A stretch of DNA of 64,000 bases from Symsagittifera roscoffensis. Taxonomy: Eukaryota; Xenacoelomorpha; Acoela; Convolutidae. Shown here in pieces: positions 8,432-18,040 of the stretch. Numbering within the stretch: the first letter of the stretch is position 1; every line of letters begins with the position of its first letter. The translations under genes were made by a program, and so were the position numbers. The stretch covers positions 82,856,012 to 82,920,011 of the forward strand of contig NC_087062.1 in NCBI RefSeq assembly GCF_963678635.1, in the 5' to 3' direction. The notes beneath the pieces were generated by a model, which was not told where the DNA came from, did no database searches, and worked only from the letters and a program-made list of their open reading frames with translations.

Positions 8432-8572
8432 CTGACTGTGACAATGATTGCAATATGTCATTGTAGATTGTCGCCCCAAATTCTCCACAGGAACCACGAT
8501 AGGTTGCGACTGTACTGTGACATTGACGTTCTGAGGACCCACAAAGGGAGGGGGAGGAGCTGCATATCCACC
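8432..8572 (-). CDS. LITAF-like gene, coding exon 2
   Basis: On the minus strand a TATAG acceptor precedes an exon of exactly 47 codons that ends before GTAAAC. It encodes a Pro-rich linker (GGYAAPPPPFVGPQNVNV) and, near its end, STMTYCNHCHSQ. The C-x-x-C in this context is the first zinc-binding knuckle of the LITAF domain, a small membrane-inserting zinc domain of late endosomes and lysosomes in the LITAF/SIMPLE family. Both introns are phase 0, matching exon 1. The next exon should carry the hydrophobic insert and second CxxC; it is not found between here and base 1. In that interval lies the viral cassette, so the exon is either left of the window or lost. Confidence 0.7.
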
Positions 8573-8649
8573 CTATAAACAAGCTACGCACCAGTGATAA
8601 CCTGCTCGGCTCTCGTATCAAAGCATACAATCGTTCAATCACACTAACC

Positions 8650-8903
8650 TTTTATTGGTGACGCGACAACTCGCCATAAAAGACAACTCGTAAAAAACAA
8701 CTCGCAAAATTTGAGAACGCGACAATTTCACTAAGGTTAAAAAAAAATTTAATTTAAAACTTTCGGCTTAAGAGTAACCGGCTCTAAGTTTTGTATGAAA
8801 TCTTACCCTTTGTTGTCATGTTCGCAACACGTTGGCGCGACTGCAGCAGTGAGTATTTTGCGAGTTGTCTTTTTACGAGTTGTCCTAAATCGCGAGCTAC
8901 TTT
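8650..8903. repeat. Short inverted-repeat cluster of GACAACTCG units
   Basis: GACAACTCGTAAAAAACAACTCGC around 8681-8705 is inverted as GCGAGTTGTCTTTTTACGAGTTGTC around 8860-8884. Further CGACAACTCGCC and CGCGACAATTTC units lie nearby. The arms are about 150 bases apart, and each arm has two direct copies of the 9-base core. No gene. Confidence 0.5.
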
Positions 8904-9474
8904 CCCGCAGTGAGGTTCCACAGATAATGATCGAATATAATCAATTTTAGTGGTCAAAATTGATTATAATTACACTATGAGACCACGCAATCGATTATAT
9001 TCGAAAAAAAATAAAGAGAAAAAAATTGAACTTTTTTTCTCCACCTACCCACCCACCCTCGCCCGTTCCCACTTAAAATCTCGCCTGGACCTCCTCACAA
9101 TAACCCCCCCCCCACACCCCTCCTCCCACACCTGCTTGGCAAGCCCCTGAAGTTTTGCAATACAATTTTTTGCTGTAGCCAAATGTGAAACACAATTTAG
9201 CGATTGGAACATATAAGTTTTGAATATTCGATTCCAGTTTTGGAAAATCTAGGCTCTCACTCAAAAAATCTATTATAATTCATTATAATCTATTATAACC
9301 AATGAAATCCATTGTAATCCATTATACTTCAAAATAATGGATAATATTAACTTATATTTCTATTGTTTTATAATCGCTCTGTAATCCATTATAATCAATT
9401 ATTTTAGAAGTTTATGGAAACAGACCATCAATATTAATTATAATTGATTATTATACATGGAACCTCATTGCGGG
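8904..9474. mobile_element. AT-rich MITE with CCCGCARTGAGGTTCCA terminal inverted repeats
   Basis: The left end CCCGCAGTGAGGTTCCA (8904-8920) is inverted at the right end as TGGAACCTCATTGCGGG (9458-9474). The interior has many copies of an AATCGATTATA / TATAATCAATTATA motif, also seen in the elements at 24.9 and 42.8 kb, plus a C-rich tract near 9100-9125. TTT flanks both sides and may be the target duplication. Confidence 0.55.
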
Positions 9475-9573
9475 TTTTGTTGCGAGTTAGCGTTTTACAA
9501 CTTTATTCATAAAAGGTCGTTCTTACTTATATTTATATTCTACACAAAAACTTATATGTTATTGCGAGATGTG

Positions 9574-9798
9574 CATGGCAAAATTTTGAAAAAGGCTTTT
9601 TTAGGCATTTTTTGAAAAAAATTTTACCAAAAAATTACATTTTTTTTTGGCGCGCGCTCCCCATTCAAAATTAGTTTATAGTGGCACCGAAGGCGCCTTT
9701 AGAAAATTTTTCGGGTCCGTCAGCCAAAAAGGTTACGCCTTTTTTCTAAATGGCACAAAGGTTAACCCCCCTCCCCCCCCCCCTTAAATCCGCCCCTG
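9574..9798 (+). mobile_element. hAT-type MITE, 5'-truncated
   Basis: The right half of the family at 37.5 kb: GGCGCGCGCTCCCC, a GGCRCCGAAGGCGCCTTTAGAAAA hairpin-like segment, and the end AAATCCGCCCCTG at 9798. The left end is absent. Confidence 0.6.
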
Positions 9799-9901
9799 CT
9801 TTGATATCAATCAAATAATTTTTTATGATGTAAATTCTTTAGTTTTCACATATAGTTCACTTTTACGCACTAACTAAACAGTTTTTATATAATTAGTTTA
9901 C

Positions 9902-10030
9902 CTTAGTTTCATATCCGTAACCTGCTGGTGGCGAATCTGCAGCGTAAGGAGGAGGGGCTGATGCCCCCTGGTCGTACTGAAAACCTCCGTAGCCAGGAGC
10001 GGAAGGGGGTTGATTTGGATAATCGCTCAT
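9902..10030 (-). CDS. LITAF-like gene, coding exon 1
   Basis: An ATG at 10028-10030 begins 43 codons ending at a GTAAAC donor. The peptide starts MSDYPNQPPSAPGYGG and continues rich in Pro, Gly, Ala and Tyr with a PPPYAAD motif. Such PY-type, disordered N-termini are typical of LITAF-family proteins, where they recruit WW-domain and ESCRT partners. Exon end and exon 2 start are both phase 0, so the pieces join in frame across a 1.3-kb intron (8573-9901). That intron holds the two MITEs and the inverted-repeat cluster. Further 5' UTR exons may exist. The combination of exon 1 composition, splice borders and CxxC in exon 2 supports the call. Confidence 0.65.
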
Positions 10031-10430
10031 TTTTCACCGAAATCAAAAACGTTTATATTTAGTCAACGAGTTTTGCAAGAATAAGTTACTTCAATTGAAT
10101 TACCAAGGCGTTTAATTTAAGCAAGAACAAACTAATTAAATTTTATATATTGTGGACTTTCGCTGATGACTAGTATTTGAGTGTGGTTCAGTATTTAGTG
10201 AGTTTTAGCTACGCACATTTTAAGTAAGTTAGTAAGTTGATGGCGTGTATGGTACCACTACAATTTATTTGGCATTTAAATGCTAGTCCAGCAAACTTAG
10301 AAAGTGGTTATTTTCAAACCAATTGTTCGCACCAATTTAATTTAAATAAACGCCAAATCAATATTATCCTAATTTTTTAAGCAGCATGCGGACAAAGTTG
10401 TCTCGTTTAACCATTTTAGCTGTTGTTTTT
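10031..10430. other. Region upstream of the LITAF-like gene
   Basis: AT-rich, with no coding sequence. It should contain the 5' UTR and promoter of the LITAF-like gene. No clear TATA box stands out. Confidence 0.4.
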
Positions 10431-10940
10431 GTTCCGACTTTCGATACAAAAGTAGCGGAATATTTGAGCTCGGGGTGGCTTTTTTTTCAGACAAATTTCG
10501 ACTTTTTAACTAGCCATTTTTGACGAAATTTTTTAAAAATCATTCGAAAGCGATTGTTGTCCTGAGCCTAAACTTGAAAAGATGTTTCACCTGAGACCAT
10601 TTTTCATAACGTTATGGGGGTTTAAAAATTGCCATTTTGGCCAATTTGGGACAATTAACGCTCGAGATATTCCGCGCTATTAACGCGTAAGCGGAGATTT
10701 AATCCGTCTTATAAATCGTTACAAATTGGTTGAAAGAAGCTTATTTGCCATTATTGATTTGTTACAAGGATTGAAATCTATCCTTTTGTACTTAAAATGG
10801 CGTGTGGGGGGATGTTTTTCATAAAAAAAATTTCAAATTTTAGAAAAAAAATTTTCATTTCATTTTATTACATTTAATTTTTTTTTATTACTGCTCGATA
10901 AACCTCAAAAGGCAGTCACCCTGATACGAGCAGTTTTGTT
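10431..10940 (+). mobile_element. Dispersed repeat family R1, near-complete copy
   Basis: R1 is a roughly 500-bp repeat family that recurs about fifteen times in this window. It starts GTTCCGACTTTCG, has a conserved CTCGGGGTGG segment, GCCAATTTGGGACAATTAACGC, and CGTAAGCGGAG, then a TGGCGTGTGGGGGGATG segment. It ends GGCAGTCGGAAC, a short hairpin CAGGGC-TTC-GCCCTG and GATACGAGCAGTCTTGTT. The start and the GTCGGAAC near the end are inverted, with the hairpin outside the second arm. This asymmetric layout resembles non-autonomous Helentron-type elements. This copy ends CAGTCACCCTGATACGAGCAGTTTTGTT, with part of the hairpin region deleted. Confidence 0.55.
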
Positions 10941-10999
10941 ATTTTTGTTCACGGATAGTCAAAACTGACCGGTTTTCACAAGGAAACAGTACAGTGCAA

Positions 11000-11578
11000 A
11001 TCTAGAAACTTGCCAAGGGGGAGGCGATGATTTTCCAACAAAATTTGAGTAATTTTTTTGGATTTGTTTTTTATTTTATTTTTCAAAAAAGTTAAGGTAT
11101 TAATGACTATCTAAGAAAGCCATGTTGATACAAAACTTATGCTTTTGTTATATTTAGTATCATTAGATGAGTCAACAGACTTGTTAAAAGACAATTTAAC
11201 AGTAATAATCATCAAAACTGTACCAATAAATTGAAGGAAACATCATGAAAAAAGATGCACAATATTTTTGGGCCTCAATGTAAAAAGTCAAGCAAGCGAG
11301 ACGTTTTTGTATACATTTTTCCTTGTCACGTCAAAAACCCTGCTGAAATAATTAATATGTGAGCAGTATCAATTCGCTGCGGACAAGTATCATAAATTTT
11401 TAAAAGTTTGATATAATTTTTTTAATTAAAACATATTGAACACGTAGGTCTTTTCTCGTTGTTATACCAGCGGACTAGCTCAATTTCATCACAGGACTGA
11501 CTAAAAATTGCCTCCATAAGGCGCATTGTTTAGTTCATGTGTTTCTCTGGAAACCGTTTTCAAGCTTTTATATATGAC
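11000..11578. other. AT-rich intergenic stretch
   Basis: I see no gene or recognised repeat here. Confidence 0.4.
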
Positions 11579-11863
11579 CAGGCGCCGATCTAGGAATTTC
11601 TCGAGATGGAGGGGGATCTTTTTTGTCGAACTTTTTTTTAAAAAAAAATATTTTTTTTTTGGAAAATTTCGACCAAAAATCGCGGTTTTTTGGCGCACGC
11701 TCCCTCAAAACTTGTATAGATTGGCGCCAAAGGCGCCTTTAGAAAAACTTTAATGTCAGTCAGCCAAAAATGGATATCTCAAAATAATACTAAAGGGGGA
11801 CACTTTAGGTCGTCAGGGGGAGGAATTTCTGAGGGAGAGGCGTCCCCCCTAAATCCGACCTTG
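11579..11863 (+). mobile_element. Diverged hAT-type MITE copy
   Basis: It starts CAGGCGCCGATCTAGGAATTTCTCGAG and ends CCTAAATCCGACCTTG, both altered relative to the 37.5-kb copies, with the same internal order including GGCGCCAAAGGCGCCTTTAGAAAA. The flanking 8-mers do not match, so it is old or rearranged. Confidence 0.6.
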
Positions 11864-12265
11864 AAAAAGATGATATTTTTTAAAATTAAAGATGAGTATT
11901 TGAACTTGAATAAGCGTTGTCAAGCATCTAGTTTAATTCAAATTAAAAGAAGAGAAATTGAATATTTTTGTATTCTCCAGACAAGTTCTTACAAACAATC
12001 GAAAAATATCGCCACCCCCTCAATGTGTTAGCCTAAAATTTTAAGTAAAATCCACTCACTAAAAAACTGCGTAATTTACAAAAAGAAGCTTGGAACAAAT
12101 AATAATTGAGTTGCAAATGAAAGAGAAGCTTTTCCAAATGAAAATTGAGTCGGGAAATTGCAACAAACGGAACAGCAAATTTTTGAATTTGTTGTCGGGT
12201 TCGGCGCTCTTTAGGGAAGACTTGATGATTTTTTCTCAATTGGTTTAGATAAGGGTAATTTTATT
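11864..12265. other. AT-rich intergenic stretch
   Basis: No gene supported. The segment 12030-12240 shares words with 12960-13110 (a TCCACTCAYTAA... GCGTAATTYACA run), so a short unclassified repeat is present twice. Confidence 0.35.
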
Positions 12266-12752
12266 GTTCCGACTTTCTATAAGAAAGTAACGGAATATTT
12301 GTGCTCGGGGTGGGTTTTTTTTTCTTCAGACAAATTTCGACTTTTTAACTAGCCATTTTCGACGCATTTGTTTGATATCATTCGAAAAGTATTGTTGCCA
12401 AGAGTTCAAATTTGAAAAGATATTTCACCTGTGATCATTTTTCGTAAAGTTATGGGGGCTTAAAGATTGCCATTTTGGCCAATTTGGGACAAGTAACTCG
12501 CGATATATTTCAGGCTATTAATGTGTAAGCGGAGAGTTAATCTGTCTTAGAAATCGTTCCAAATCGCTTGAAAGAAGCTTATTTGCCATAATTGATTTGT
12601 TACAAGGAGCGAAATCTATATTTTTGTAGTTTAAATGGCGTGTGGGGTGATGATTTTCATAAAAAATTTCTATTTTTAGAAGAAAAAAGTTTCATTTTGA
12701 TCTATTACATTCAATTTTTTAATGTTATTACTGCGAAATAACCTGAGAAACT
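12266..12752 (+). mobile_element. R1 repeat copy, 3' tail lost
   Basis: Begins GTTCCGACTTTCTATAAGAAAGTAACGG and follows the family through the GGCGTGTGGGGTGATG segment. It stops near ATTACTGCGAAATAACC without the hairpin tail. Confidence 0.55.
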
Positions 12753-13115
12753 CAATTTTTCAGAGATGCTATAGCTTCTCTGACATTTTTCAGAGAAAGT
12801 CGATATAAATTTTCAATTAAAACATTTGAACATTTAAGTGATATCTCGTGGTAATGCCAGCAGATTAGCTGAATTTCGTCACAAGACTAAACTTTGCCTC
12901 TATAAGGTGCACTGTTTAGTGTATTTGTTTCTCTGGAGTCCGTTTACGAGCTTTCATTGTCGACTGAATTTTTAAGGGACATCCACTCATTAAGTTATTG
13001 CGTAATTCACACAGAGAAGCTTGGAACTTAATTTTTTTCGATTTAATCATTGATTCAGGAAACTGCAACAAACAGAAAGTTTTGATTTTGCTAGCGGATT
13101 CGTCTTTCATTAGGG

Positions 13116-13118
<3 letters not shown>

Positions 13119-13176
<58 letters not shown>

Positions 13177-13177
13177 A

Positions 13178-13210
<33 letters not shown>

Positions 13211-13253
13211 GTGTGTGTGTGTGTGTGTGTGTGTGTGTCTGTGTGTGTGTGGG
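13119..13253. repeat. Adjacent (TA)n and (TG)n microsatellites
   Basis: An uninterrupted TA run of about 28 units (13119-13174) is followed after CAAGAT by about 70 bases of TG with a few interruptions. It yields long low-complexity frames on both strands that are not genes. Confidence 0.95.
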
Positions 13254-15482
13254 TTATTGTGAGTGTGAGTGTCCTATCGTACTTCTTCAAATTTTGAGTT
13301 TTTGAATATCTGACAAAGATTGATGAGTCATATAGAGACCTTATACTTGACCTGCTGTTTCATTTGAAACTAAATGAATTCAATTCAACTGAGGCAAGCA
13401 AGTTTGGGGAAAATTATTTGAAAAAAAAACTGATCCAATTTTCTTTTTATTTGAACAACCTTCTTCATTTTCAAAAAAGTATAAAATTTGGTAAAATTTA
13501 TAGGCTGTCTGAGCACTCAGATATTGATGCAAGCTTTTGTGTCTTGGATTCTAATGAATTTTTGCATTTGTTTTTAAGATCCCTTGTATTGTATTGTGTT
13601 TTTATGCAAATTGAAATACCACAAAGACTCATTCGAATCGTTATTTTTATATATCAAATTACATCTGTTTCAGACGTGATTGGTACAATTTTTGAAAAAA
13701 AAATTTTAAAATGCGTGAAAGGCAATTTTCAAAAAAATTAATTTTTTCCACTGAGAAAAACTGGTTTGAAATTGCTGTTTTTTGGCTAATTCAGAGCAAC
13801 AAAAAACCAGCGTGCCGATTTATTGTAAGACTGTAACCCGTGAAATTTCTACATAAGCCCTGAATTAACTCAGTTTTACTCAATTATATTTAGTTTCCAG
13901 AAAACTTAGTGCCACTTAAAATAAAAAATTCCTCAAAAGAGGTTCTGCAAAAACTAGCGTGCAATTTGTTTTCTCACTTCTTCTAATAAGTTTTGAGGAA
14001 AACTTTTGAGCAAAATGCCCAATTTTTTATGACTATCTAATTTGCCTATGTTCAGGCTGTCGATCAGATCCCTTCATCACAAAACGCACAAAAAACGACG
14101 CTATTTGGACAAAGCTCATGATTATGGTAGAATACTTGGTTCTATTTGCACAGCACCCGGCTATCCTTTTTGACATTTGAATATCCTGATTGATTTTTTC
14201 CATCTTATTTACCACTAAATGTCGGCAAATCTACCTTCACCATGTGAAAAATTCTTTTTGCCCAAATTTTTTTTGGCTCACATGAATCACATCCTTCTCA
14301 GGTTATTTGTATCAAAATCTTATTAAACCTGCAAGTTTTCAAGTATTATCTTTTTGACAATTATTTTGATCACAGAGAGTTTAAAGCGTTTTCATTTTTT
14401 AACTCCAAACAATTGAAGCAATTTGAACCCATTACCTTCTGGAACTATTTATACAACTTGACGCCAATTTAAAAAACACTGGAAAAAGAACTTGCTTTAA
14501 AGGGGACTTTGGTAAACATCAAAGAATAAAGCCAAAAAAGAGAGCCATTTAAGGCCAGAGAACTTGGCGCTCCTTAATTTGCTTAATTTTTGAACAGAAA
14601 TGACTTTGTCAATAACTCGGATTGTTAAGGTGCTTCGAACCAAAAATGAACAAACTTTCAACAAACTTAAACAATTTTTCAACAATTTTTCAAAAAATAG
14701 TTTTTTAAACATTTTAAGCCGCAACAAAAACTTACAAACATTTTAACCAATGCAAAAAATGAAAAGCCATTCAAGTTTAGAGTCATTCTCGAATTAAAAA
14801 TTATAACACGATTGTTTCGTTCAGCTCTTGCTGAGATCTTTTTAATGCTTGATGACGTTTCGGGCGTCTAATTTTCTCGCTGAATTGTCATGGTTGTGCT
14901 CTTCAAGCGTCTCGATCAATTCGTTATTTGTTATCTGCTATAAGAATTGGCTTGTTTTTAGATGGAACTATGATTTCAAAAGAAGACTCAATCATTATTT
15001 GTGTTTGTTGTTTGCATTTGTTTATCACTTGAGTCAAGCAAAAAATGACCGTTAGAAATTTGTATTTGTCAAAAACAAAACGTCAAATTGTTATGATTTA
15101 GCACAAGCAGGTTTTTTTGGTAATCACAATAGTTTAATGAAACATCTAAATAAAGATAACCTACGAACTTGTCGATAAGAGTCTTAAGTAATTTTGGAAG
15201 CCTCATTTTAACATGTATAATTGAGATAAACCAAGTTTTGCAAATTGACGCGTGCATTGATTACAGGATTATTTTTGGTTTGATAGGTTTTAAGATAAAG
15301 AGTTCATAGAGCATTAAATTTGATGTTGTGTTATAAAATAGATTATAAATTGTTGTGGATTTAAATTGGTAAGTAGTGAAATGGCTAGGTATTGAAACCT
15401 ACGGTCTTAAATTGACTGGCATTAAACTGTAGGACACCATTTAAAATAATGTCAAAACTGTTAAATGCTTGAGGTAATCATG
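13254..15482. other. Long AT-rich region without a supported gene
   Basis: A few frames of 60-125 codons exist. The longest (13364-13741, plus) is Phe/Ile/Lys-rich with no recognisable domain or good start context. I see no repeat of known type. Confidence 0.4.
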
Positions 15483-15838
15483 CAGGAGCGGATCTTAGAT
15501 TTTTTTGAGGGTGGGGGGGGGGTGTTGGGGCAGATTTTGCAAAGGAAGATATGTACGCAGTTAAAAAAAAACTTAGCAAAAGTTACGCTAAAAAACTGGC
15601 CAAAAACTTGGGTTTTTTTGGTGCATGTTTCCTTTAAATTGTTTCCTTTGGAGGTGTTTTATGACATCCATTTTCGGCCGACAAACCATAAGAATTTGTA
15701 AGGTTTGTCGACCGAAAATGGATGTCATAAATTTCCTCCAAAAGGAGACCCTTCGGTTGGTAAAGTGATCAAACCCCCAGGAAAAGGCGTCTCCCTCCCC
15801 AAACGCGTCCTCCCCTCCCCCCTTCAAACCCGCCCCTT
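15483..15838 (+). mobile_element. hAT-type MITE copy carrying a long perfect-arm hairpin
   Basis: Starts CAGGAGCGGATCTTAGATTT, ends near CCGCCCCTT, and shares the GTGCATGTTTCC and CAAAAACTTG segments in diverged form. The middle holds two 27-base inverted arms (15661-15687 and 15702-15728) with one mismatch and a 14-base loop; outer CCTTTGGAGG/CCTCCAAAAGG extends the stem. The hairpin is absent from the 37.5-kb copies. Confidence 0.55.
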
Positions 15839-15918
15839 TAATCCGGCCGACTTGAGTTTCAATTTTTTAGCTTTCGCACAGATAGCTTTTTAAATTTTTG
15901 TTTACTTTGAGTTAAAAA

Positions 15919-17124
15919 TTAAATGAGCTCTTCATGAATATGGACGCGACTTGAAACAAACATTGCGAGTTCTTTCATCTGGTGGAGAAAGCTTTGCAGT
16001 TGGTGTTTTGTGACGTAATACGAAATTCCCGCGTCGACTGCAAAACCTATAAAAGGTATGAGCCACTTCACTCCAATTTCGATCGATTCAGATATGGCTA
16101 CCACAGATAGCTCATCTATAATAGCAGTTCCACATGATTGAACGAGGAAAGCTGCTGATTCTTTAACATCATCAGGTGTAACTAGTTTTGCTGACGTCGG
16201 CAAATGGTTACGAAGGATTCCAAGCAAAGGACATTGCTTGGAGATTCTTTCGGAAAGGTCTTTTTCAATTGATCCCATTTCGAATCTGCACTGCTCTTCT
16301 AAACTTTGAATTGACTGTTTACTCAAACCGAATCCTTGCAAGCCAATCAAGGCTTCCTCGATTAGAATTCCAAGGTCAACTGTCGCACTGAAACCCGGGA
16401 TTGGGACCACTCCTCCTACCGCCGATGCGACTGCCAGCTGTTTAATCCGATTGCTGAACATCTGAAACTTCAGCTCGATAATTTTCGGACTATAGCCAGT
16501 CATTGTCATCAGCATTGCCTCGTGATTTGACTTAGAATTTGCTTCCTGAGAGAGATCTTCCTGCAAGCTGAGAAAGTCGAACTTAATTGTGTTTTCGGTA
16601 TCCACTATATAAACTTTGACTTTTTCAGTGCCGAACGAAATCGATTTCTGATCTTTTCCCAAATTTAAGTGAGTCTTTTGGATAGAATAATAAACATCCC
16701 GATTTTTTTCAGCGGAGAAGTTATATGTTCTAACCAGATAAACTTTCTTCTTCCACTTTTGCGCTTTTTCAAGAGCAAGTCTTATGTCCGAATCGGGTAG
16801 ATCGTTGACAATTACGATCAAAATATCATAACCCTGTAAGGAAACATTTTCTTTTGATTCGTTGATTAAATAATTTGCTTCTAAATTCCATAGAGTGAAG
16901 TTTTTGTTTCCGGGATGAATGAATGCATCTTGTGAACAAGTTTCGTTGGTTTCGTCTTTACACTCAAATTCTCCGATCATTGCACGAATGAGCGATGTTT
17001 TGATTTTGTTTCTTTGTCCAAAAACTCCAATATTTATTACTTCATTACGCCATTTGTCTCGATCTTTCGTCAATCTGTCATATAATTTCTTGCTGAAAAA
17101 ACTACTCTTTTCCTGATTTGACAT
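15919..17124 (-). CDS. IRG-like (immunity-related GTPase) protein with degraded GTP-binding motifs
   Basis: A single exon of 401 codons with an ATG start and a normal stop. The C-terminal half carries the IRG hallmark: GGVVPIPGFSATVDLG, then ILIEEALIGLQGFGLS, around residues 237-268, followed by helical sequence with a hydrophobic WLIPFIGFAVDAGISYY segment near 354-370. The N-terminal G domain has the right order but poor motifs. G1 is GQRNKIKT (residues 36-43), where the second Gly of GxxxxGK(S/T) is Ile; the G3 DxxG site reads LWNLEA; the G4 region reads VRTYNFSAEKN with no N/TKxD. IRG proteins attack pathogen vacuoles in vertebrates; invertebrate members have unknown roles. An intact frame with lost motifs suggests a pseudo-GTPase under constraint, not a dead gene. 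Confidence 0.8.
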   Translation of the reverse strand: MSNQEKSSFFSKKLYDRLTKDRDKWRNEVINIGVFGQRNKIKTSLIRAMIGEFECKDETNETCSQDAFIHPGNKNFTLWNLEANYLINESKENVSLQGYDILIVIVNDLPDSDIRLALEKAQKWKKKVYLVRTYNFSAEKNRDVYYSIQKTHLNLGKDQKSISFGTEKVKVYIVDTENTIKFDFLSLQEDLSQEANSKSNHEAMLMTMTGYSPKIIELKFQMFSNRIKQLAVASAVGGVVPIPGFSATVDLGILIEEALIGLQGFGLSKQSIQSLEEQCRFEMGSIEKDLSERISKQCPLLGILRNHLPTSAKLVTPDDVKESAAFLVQSCGTAIIDELSVVAISESIEIGVKWLIPFIGFAVDAGISYYVTKHQLQSFLHQMKELAMFVSSRVHIHEELI

Positions 17125-18040
17125 AAGTCAAGTTTTTTTGGTTTTTAGTAAAATTTACGCTGTCTGGCTGTGGTCTTTTTCTTGTTGGTTCAAGAGAGTA
17201 ATGAAAGTGAAGTTGTGGTTAGATCCAGATTTCTGAACTTGAGATTATATGAGATTTATAACCTTTTTAGAATAGTGTGTTCCATACTAAGGTTTGTTTT
17301 GTTTCTAAATTTCTGCAAGTATATTAAAAAAGCTCTAGATTCTAAGTTTGGAAAAAACAAATCCACCTCAGAATGAAAATAAAAATTACTAATCAGTTAA
17401 TACTATGTATTTAATTATTAATCTTCAAAACATCTGAGGAAAAAATAAGATCAAAGCAATTAACATATACGCGAAACAATGTTCTATGGATTATACCAGA
17501 AGAAATAAATCATAGATTACATACCAGATGTTTTTTTGGTTGTGAGGGGTAAGGTTTCTTAAATCTAGTCATCATAAAAAATTTACAAAAAAATTAATCT
17601 CAAACTGAATGATAACATGAGACTGGAATTCTTCAAAAACAAGATTGAAATTCGTTTTAAAAAATACCGATTGAAAAATGCTCTTTCGCATTCTATGCTT
17701 TCTTCCTGATTCAAATTTTTAGCATTACTCTGAATCTTTAAAATCAAGAACTACTTCAGCACTCGACCAAAAATTATCCATACTGAAAATGGGTACAAAA
17801 AACGAGCAAGATGTCGGAAAATATTAAATTGTAATGTCGAAAAAAAACATTCTGGTTTGAGCATCATGTAGATACGAGTTGGTTTTGATATCAGTTTGAT
17901 AACAGATTTTTTAGCGCCCATGTCAATGGCTTAGACTTACATTGCAAGAAACTAAAAAGGTTACAATCATTTTTGTCACGTGTGTCAATCGTAGCAATTG
18001 GCATGCTTAGGGTTTTTGTGAATTTCTATCAACTTCACTG
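17125..18040. other. Region upstream of the IRG-like gene
   Basis: AT-rich; should contain its promoter. No coding sequence or known repeat is apparent. Confidence 0.4.

Noticed and set aside
12916-13297. Frames with His-Thr and Tyr-Ile repeats on both strands
   Set aside because: They translate the TA and TG microsatellites.
13364-13741. 125-codon plus-strand frame
   Set aside because: Phe/Ile/Lys-rich, in AT-rich DNA, no domain or repeat relation; likely chance.
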